NCBI RefSeq assembly: GCF_014117215.1 | Contig: NZ_JACGXS010000002.1 | Span: forward strand, 62,001 to 126,000 | DNA: 64,000 nucleotides | Source of the DNA: Stenotrophomonas tumulicola | Lineage (GTDB): Bacteria > Pseudomonadota > Gammaproteobacteria > Xanthomonadales > Xanthomonadaceae | Direction of reading: 5' to 3' | Shown: one piece after another, positions 59,308 to 64,000 of the stretch | Numbering within the stretch: the stretch's first letter is position 1 | Layout of the letters: every line of letters starts with the position of its first letter | The notes under the pieces: generated by a model | The model's database searches: none | What the model was told of the DNA's origin: nothing | The model's input: the letters and a program-made list of their open reading frames with translations, nothing else | Made by a program: the position numbers and the translations under genes

Positions 59308-59970
59308 TCAGGGTACCGGGCAGTCGCTGGCTTCCAGCACCGCCTGCAGCCGCTCGCGTTCGGCTGTCGCCGCTGCCTGGTTGTCCGGCGCAGCGAAGCG
59401 TTCCTGTCCGCGCGCAGTACGCAGGCGCTGCTGCCAACCGCCGCAGCGTTGTTGCTCGTCCAGGGCCGTGCAGGTGTCGCGCTGCACTTCGCAACTGGCG
59501 GCATTGCCGGGGGCCACGCTGCCACCCAGGCCGGTCAGCGCCAGCGGAACGCAGCGCGGTGGCGCGGGCTCGAACTCGTGCAGGTATTGGCTGTCATCGC
59601 GGCCAACACAGCGATAGATGTCCGGCAGCGGAGGTTTCGGCGGTGCCGTTCCGGCCTGCGCAGCAGCCCGGGCGCGCACCACGTCGCTGTCGAGTATGGC
59701 GTCGCCGTCGGTGGCCTGCTGGCCGTCCTGCAGGGCCGGCAGCAGATCGCTGTCGAGCACGGCGTTGGGTTTCTCTTCTCCCAGCGAGGTGGAGGCGGTG
59801 GACACCGACGATGCCCCCCGGCGCTGGATGACCTGCGTGCTGCCCGAAGGGCAGGGACCGTCCTGCAGGGCCACCTCGCCATCGGCGTTGGTGCAGCGGA
59901 ACACCACCGCCTGGTCGGCGAAGGCTGGGACGGCCAGCGCCAGGGCGGCCAGGTAGATCCAAGTGTTCAT
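59308..59970 (-). CDS. DUF4124-domain secreted protein A
   Basis: A 220-residue exported protein: signal peptide 1-18 (AVPAFA), a DUF4124-like first domain (VFRCTNADGEVALQDGPCPSG, Cys pair), and a second Cys-rich part (IYRCVGRDDSQYLHEF; CEVQRDTC; RCGGW). Function unknown. It lies 22 bp downstream of a similar gene (protein B), pointing to tandem duplication. Start 59970 fixed by the signal peptide. Confidence 0.8.
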   Translation of the reverse strand: MNTWIYLAALALAVPAFADQAVVFRCTNADGEVALQDGPCPSGSTQVIQRRGASSVSTASTSLGEEKPNAVLDSDLLPALQDGQQATDGDAILDSDVVRARAAAQAGTAPPKPPLPDIYRCVGRDDSQYLHEFEPAPPRCVPLALTGLGGSVAPGNAASCEVQRDTCTALDEQQRCGGWQQRLRTARGQERFAAPDNQAAATAERERLQAVLEASDCPVP

Positions 59971-59992
59971 GCGCAGATTGTAGCGGCGCAGG

Positions 59993-60700
59993 TCAACGGC
60001 CACCGCAGTCCTGGTCCAGCCGCGCATCGATGCCACGCTGTTCCCGGGTGATGTCCTGGCGTTCGCCCTGCAGCGCGCTGTTGTAGCGGCGGTCCAGTTC
60101 CCAGCGCTGGTCGCGCAGCCGTGCGCAGGCTTCCTGCGGTGGCAGCGCATGGCAGGCGTCGCGCACCAGGACGTTGCCGGCGGGAAAGCCGACACCGATG
60201 GCGGGTGGTCGATGGCCAAGGCCCGGGGCAGCGCCATGGTCGCTACCGACTCCATCCCGGCCTTCGGCGCGCACCGGCGGCAGGCCCGATCCGCCGCGCC
60301 AGCCGCGGTGTCCGCCGGGTACCCAGGCGCTGGCCCATAGCGGCACCCAGCGCGGGTTGCCTTCGTTGCTGTCGCTGACGTAACGCTGGCCTTCGTCGGT
60401 AGTGCACTCGTACATCGGCCGCGGAGGCAGGATGTAGACATGGCGGATCTCGCGCGGTGCCTGCGCCGACGCGGCGGCGGGCGTGATGACCGTATCGGTG
60501 CTGGCCTGGCGCTGTGGCGGATCCTGCGGGCGTTGCATTTCCCGCACTTGCTGGCGTCCGCTGGTGCAGGGGCTGTCCTGCAGGCTCACCGTGCCGTTGC
60601 TGCCGACACAGCGGTAGACCCGCAGGCCATCGCTGGTGGGTGGCGCAGGGTGGGCTGCCAGTGGCAGGGCCAGGAGCAACAGGGCAGGGCTCAGGCGCAT
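59993..60700 (-). CDS. DUF4124-domain secreted protein B
   Basis: A 235-residue exported protein parallel to the downstream protein A: signal peptide 1-19, DUF4124-like VYRCVGSNGTVSLQDSPCTSG, a second YECTTDEGQRYVSDSNEGNPRW block, and a C-terminal cysteine-containing segment (CHALPPQEACARLRDQRWEL). The two probably arose by duplication and are co-transcribed. Function unknown. Confidence 0.8.
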   Translation of the reverse strand: MRLSPALLLLALPLAAHPAPPTSDGLRVYRCVGSNGTVSLQDSPCTSGRQQVREMQRPQDPPQRQASTDTVITPAAASAQAPREIRHVYILPPRPMYECTTDEGQRYVSDSNEGNPRWVPLWASAWVPGGHRGWRGGSGLPPVRAEGRDGVGSDHGAAPGLGHRPPAIGVGFPAGNVLVRDACHALPPQEACARLRDQRWELDRRYNSALQGERQDITREQRGIDARLDQDCGGR

Positions 60701-60777
60701 GATGCTCCATCGTGCGGTATTGCCGGCGCACGCGCCAGCCATGCGCCCCATCGTCATCGCGGGGGCCACGGTGGCGC

Positions 60778-61338
60778 TCAGGAGCGCAGTACGTTTCCGC
60801 TCAGGGCATCGCGGATCGGGGTTGGCTGCGCCAGCCCGCCGGTCATGCCATCCAGCACGCCGTCCAGCACCGCAAGCAGGCGCGGATCCAGTTCCTCGCG
60901 GGTGCGCGCAGGCGGGGCGCCCGCCAGGTTGGCGCTGGTGGACACCAGCGGTCCGCCCCAGGCCCGGCACAGTGCCGCCACCAGCGGATGGGCACTGATG
61001 CGTACGGCCAGGCCGCTGTGCTCGCCGGTAATCCATTCCGGTGCACGTGGCCCGGCCGGCAGGATCCAGGTGTTGGCCCCCGGCCAGCTGGCCAGCACTT
61101 CGCGCTGGCGTTCGTCGGGCAGGTCATGCAGCCGTGCCCAGCCCTGCAACTGCTCCAGGTCGGCGGCGACCAGGATCATGCCCTTTTCCACCGGACGCTG
61201 TTTCAATGCCAACAGGGCGTGCACGGCCATCTGGTGGGCAGGGTCGCAGCCCAGGCCCCATACGGCTTCGGTGGGGTAGGCAATGACGCCGCCTGCATGC
61301 AGGCGGGCGACGGCGGTATCCAGGGTGAGCTCTTCCAT
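60778..61338 (-). CDS. tsaC: TsaC/YrdC-type threonylcarbamoyl-AMP synthase
   Basis: Makes the threonylcarbamoyl-AMP used for the t6A modification of ANN-decoding tRNAs. The 186-residue YrdC-domain protein has GGVIAYPTEAVWGLGCDP, KQRPVEKGMILVA and STSANLAGAPP, the nucleotide- and threonine-binding motifs of the short (TsaC) form. Start 61338; upstream in-frame codons run through a REP. Downstream of topA, as in many gammaproteobacteria. Confidence 0.92.
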   Translation of the reverse strand: MEELTLDTAVARLHAGGVIAYPTEAVWGLGCDPAHQMAVHALLALKQRPVEKGMILVAADLEQLQGWARLHDLPDERQREVLASWPGANTWILPAGPRAPEWITGEHSGLAVRISAHPLVAALCRAWGGPLVSTSANLAGAPPARTREELDPRLLAVLDGVLDGMTGGLAQPTPIRDALSGNVLRS

Positions 61339-61370
61339 GCCGGCATTATCCGCCTGCATCGGGACGCCGG

Positions 61371-61429
61371 GTAGCGCCGGGCCATGCCCGGCGTGCGGTT
61401 GTCCCTCGCCGGGCATGGCCCGGCGCTAT
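61371..61429. repeat. Inverted pair of REP elements between topA and tsaC
   Basis: GTAG with core CGCCGGGCCATGCCCGGCG (61371-61393) and a reverse copy (61407-61429) whose CTAC end is changed to CTAT. The spacer is 13 bases. It lies between the topA stop and the tsaC start and may stabilise or end the topA transcript. Confidence 0.85.
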
Positions 61430-61433
61430 CGCC

Positions 61434-63914
61434 TCACGGCGCGGCTTTCTTCGCCACGGCCTTCTTGGCTGCTTTCTTCACCGTTTTCTTCACCGCCTTC
61501 TTGGCGGTCTTCTTGGTTGCCTTCTTGGCCGCGGCCTTTTTCGGTGCTGCTTCCTTCTTGACGGCCGTCTTCTTGGTCGCGGTCTTCTTGGCGGCCTTCT
61601 TGGCACCAAAGCCCTTGCGCACCGGCTTGCCGGTTTCTTCCATGAACTGCTGTGCTTCGGCCAGGGTCAGCGACGCCGGCTCGCGGTCCTTCGGGATCTT
61701 GCCGTTCATCTTGCCATCGCTCAGGTACGGGCCGAAGCGGCCGTTCAATACCTGGATATCGCTGCCTTCGAATTCCTTGATGATCCGGTTGCGCGCGATC
61801 TCTTCCTTTTCCTCGATCAGGAACACCGCACGCGCCAGGTCGATGGTGTACGGGTCATCTTCCTTCTTCAGCGAGGCATAGGTGCTGCCGCGCTTGGCGA
61901 ACGGACCGAAACGACCGATGCCTACGCTGACGTCCTCACCGTTGTCCTGGCCCAGCGCACGCGGCATCAGGAACAGTTCCAGCGCGTCTTCCAGCGAAAT
62001 GGTGTGCATCGACTGGCCGGGGCGCAGGGACGCGAACTTCGGTTTCTCTTCGGCATCCTCGGCGGTGCTGCCGATGGCGGCATACGGCCCGAACCGGCCC
62101 AGCCGCACGCTGACCGGCTTGCCGGTCTTGGGATCGGTGCCGAGCTCGCGCGCGCCACTGGCTTCGGCGCGGTCGACCGATTCCTTCTTCTCTTCCACCA
62201 GCTTGTTGAACGGTCCCCAGAAGCGGGCCATCAACGGGATCCAGTCCTCTTCGCCGCGCGACACCGCATCCAGCTCGTCTTCGAGCTTGGCGGTGAAGTC
62301 GTAGTCGACATACTGGGTGAAGTGGCTGGACAGGAACTTGGACACCGCACGGCCGACATCGGACGGACGGAAGCTGCGGCCTTCCATTTCCACGTACTTG
62401 CGGAACTGCAGGGTCTGGATGATCGAGGCGTAGGTCGATGGCCGGCCGATGCCATATTCTTCCAGTGCCTTCACCAGCGCTGCTTCGGTGAAGCGCGGTG
62501 GCGGCTGGGTGAAGTGCTGGTCGGCCATGATGCGTTCCAGCGGTACGCGGTCACCGGGCTTCATCGCCGGCAGCTTGCGGCCTTCGTCGTCGTCCTCGGC
62601 GCTCTTGGTGTCCTTGCCTTCCTCGTACACGGCCAGGAAGCCGGCCACTACCACGGTGGTGCCGCTGGCGCGGAATACGTGGTCGCTGCCGGCGGACAGG
62701 TCCACGCTGACGGTGTTGAGGGTAGCCGGGATCATCTGGCAGGCCACCGAGCGCTTCCAGATCAGTTCGTACAGCTTGCGCTCGTCGTCGGTGAGGTAGC
62801 GCGCCACCTGTGCAGGGGTGCGCAGCGCAGAGGTCGGACGCACCGCTTCATGCGCTTCCTGCGCGTTCTTGGACTTGGTCTGGTAGGTGTTGGGCTGGTC
62901 GGGCAACGAGGCGATGCCGAAGTCGCGGGCGATCACGTCGCGGATCTCCGCCAGTGCGTCCTGCGACAGGTTGACCGAGTCGGTACGCATGTACGAGATC
63001 AGGCCGACGGTGCCTTCTTCGCCGATGGCCACGCCTTCGTACAGCTTCTGCGCCACCTGCATGGTCTTGCGGGTGGTGAAGCCAAGCTTGCGCGAGGCCT
63101 CCTGCTGCAGCGTCGAAGTGGTGAACGGCGGCGCCGGGCGGCGCTTGCGCTCCTTGCTGGCGACGTCGGTGACGTGCAGCGCGCCCTGCGCGGCCTGCTG
63201 GATGCGCAGGCGCGCGGCTTCGGCGGTGTCGCCGTCGGTCACGGTGAACTGCTCGAACTTCTGCCCGTCCAGCTTGATCAGCTTGGCGTTGAACGGCTGC
63301 GAGGGATGCGCGCATGCCGCGGCGATGGACCAGTATTCGCGGGCGATGAAGGCTTCGATCTCCTCCTCGCGCTCGACGATCATGCGCAGCGCCGGGCTCT
63401 GCACGCGGCCCGCGGACAGGCCACGCTGCACCTTGCGCCACAACACCGGGGACAGGTTGAAACCGACCAGGTAATCCAGCGCACGGCGCGCCTGCTGGGC
63501 GTCGACCAGGTCGCCGGCGATGGCGCGCGGCTGGTTCATCGCTTCCTTGATGGCCCGCGGGGTGATCTCGGTGAACACCACGCGCTGCATCGGCTTGTCC
63601 TTGACCAGCCCCCGCTCCCTGAGGATCTCCGCGATGTGCCAGCTGATCGCTTCACCCTCGCGATCCGGATCGGTCGCCAGGAAGATGTCGTCGGCGCCCT
63701 TGGCCGCCTTGGCGATGGCATCGACGTGTTTTTCGTTCTTCTCGATGACGTCGTAGCGCATCGCGAAGTTGTTGTCCGGGTCGACCGCGCCTTCCTTCGG
63801 AATCAGGTCGCGCACGTGCCCATACGAGGCCAGGACGGTGAAGTCCTTGCCGAGGTATTTGTTGATCGTCTTGGCCTTGGCGGGCGATTCGACGATGAGC
63901 AGGTGCTTTGGCAT
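61434..63914 (-). CDS. topA: DNA topoisomerase I
   Basis: Relaxes negatively supercoiled DNA. The 826-residue protein has the Toprim domain (LLIVESPAKAKTINKYLG; DPDREGEAISWH near 90) and the catalytic tyrosine in LISYMRTDS. In place of classical zinc ribbons it has GRFGPY/GRFGPF C-terminal repeats (three to four copies). It ends in a roughly 55-residue Lys/Ala tail (KKAAKKTATKKTAVKK and onward) resembling histone H1. Start 63914 gives the normal N terminus. First gene before tsaC. Confidence 0.96.
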   Translation of the reverse strand: MPKHLLIVESPAKAKTINKYLGKDFTVLASYGHVRDLIPKEGAVDPDNNFAMRYDVIEKNEKHVDAIAKAAKGADDIFLATDPDREGEAISWHIAEILRERGLVKDKPMQRVVFTEITPRAIKEAMNQPRAIAGDLVDAQQARRALDYLVGFNLSPVLWRKVQRGLSAGRVQSPALRMIVEREEEIEAFIAREYWSIAAACAHPSQPFNAKLIKLDGQKFEQFTVTDGDTAEAARLRIQQAAQGALHVTDVASKERKRRPAPPFTTSTLQQEASRKLGFTTRKTMQVAQKLYEGVAIGEEGTVGLISYMRTDSVNLSQDALAEIRDVIARDFGIASLPDQPNTYQTKSKNAQEAHEAVRPTSALRTPAQVARYLTDDERKLYELIWKRSVACQMIPATLNTVSVDLSAGSDHVFRASGTTVVVAGFLAVYEEGKDTKSAEDDDEGRKLPAMKPGDRVPLERIMADQHFTQPPPRFTEAALVKALEEYGIGRPSTYASIIQTLQFRKYVEMEGRSFRPSDVGRAVSKFLSSHFTQYVDYDFTAKLEDELDAVSRGEEDWIPLMARFWGPFNKLVEEKKESVDRAEASGARELGTDPKTGKPVSVRLGRFGPYAAIGSTAEDAEEKPKFASLRPGQSMHTISLEDALELFLMPRALGQDNGEDVSVGIGRFGPFAKRGSTYASLKKEDDPYTIDLARAVFLIEEKEEIARNRIIKEFEGSDIQVLNGRFGPYLSDGKMNGKIPKDREPASLTLAEAQQFMEETGKPVRKGFGAKKAAKKTATKKTAVKKEAAPKKAAAKKATKKTAKKAVKKTVKKAAKKAVAKKAAP

Positions 63915-64000
63915 GGTGTCGGTTTCTGTGCGCACGGCCGGGGGAAGGGCCGCTAGGGTGGAGCAAATGGGCGCATTAGTGAAGCGACCCGGCCGAATTA

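Noticed and set aside
58332..59525. Long minus-strand frame joined in frame to the small lipoprotein
   Set aside because: The part above 58331 is the antisense of the SDR gene; only the last 48 codons carry a signal peptide and lipobox.

Overview
The window is a GC-rich chromosomal segment from a gammaproteobacterium of the Xanthomonadaceae, most likely Stenotrophomonas. This rests on protein content (a MdtABC/SmeIJK-type pump with two RND subunits, a DsbD with a doubled N-terminal domain, DUF3106 and DUF4124 proteins) and on copies of a GTAG-headed palindromic repeat that resembles the Stenotrophomonas REP (SMAG) family. I saw no tRNA, rRNA, CRISPR array, insertion sequence or prophage.

Bases 68-13810 hold one uninterrupted benzoate-to-TCA-cycle cluster on the + strand: catB-catC-catA, benA-B-C-D, two benzoate transporters (benK, benE), catI-catJ, pcaF, pcaD and an outer-membrane porin. 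Many junctions overlap (GTGA, ATGA, TGATG), so the cluster looks like one or a few co-transcribed units. Together the genes take benzoate through catechol, muconate and 3-oxoadipate to succinyl-CoA and acetyl-CoA. No regulator lies inside; one may sit to the left of the window.

Bases 13835-17024 (minus strand) hold a two-gene ATPase/HNH module resembling anti-phage Septu (PtuAB). The 766-residue ATPase has a roughly 300-residue N-terminal region homologous to its HNH partner. That region keeps the zinc cysteines but has lost the catalytic histidine. This is the best candidate for an undescribed system. A chemoreceptor behind a near-perfect sigma-28 promoter follows, then a divergent SDR/LysR pair, a tlpA-dsbD-cutA thiol/metal operon, a secreted endonuclease I-type nuclease, and groES-groEL with a sigma-32 promoter and an imperfect CIRCE operator.

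Bases 29231-30167 have no confident gene. They are followed by a BvgA/BvgS-like two-component pair, a DUF1090 protein, an orphan short fimbrial usher, and a DAHP synthase gene. The DAHP synthase gene is preceded by an aromatic-codon leader peptide (FYWYYF) and a complete four-segment attenuator.

From 38351 to 63914 the window carries the mdtABC pump operon, a TRIC/UPF0126 membrane protein under a tandem glycine riboswitch, a GIY-YIG protein, NADH dehydrogenase II, a NYN/OST-HTH protein, a glutathione transferase, priA, a sigma-like membrane protein with a DUF3106 protein, a MATE exporter, sppA, a small lipoprotein, an SDR, two DUF4124 proteins, a TsaC/YrdC-type protein and topA with a histone-like tail. 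REP elements sit at many gene ends, including one between groES and groEL and one supplying the stop codon of the chemoreceptor gene.
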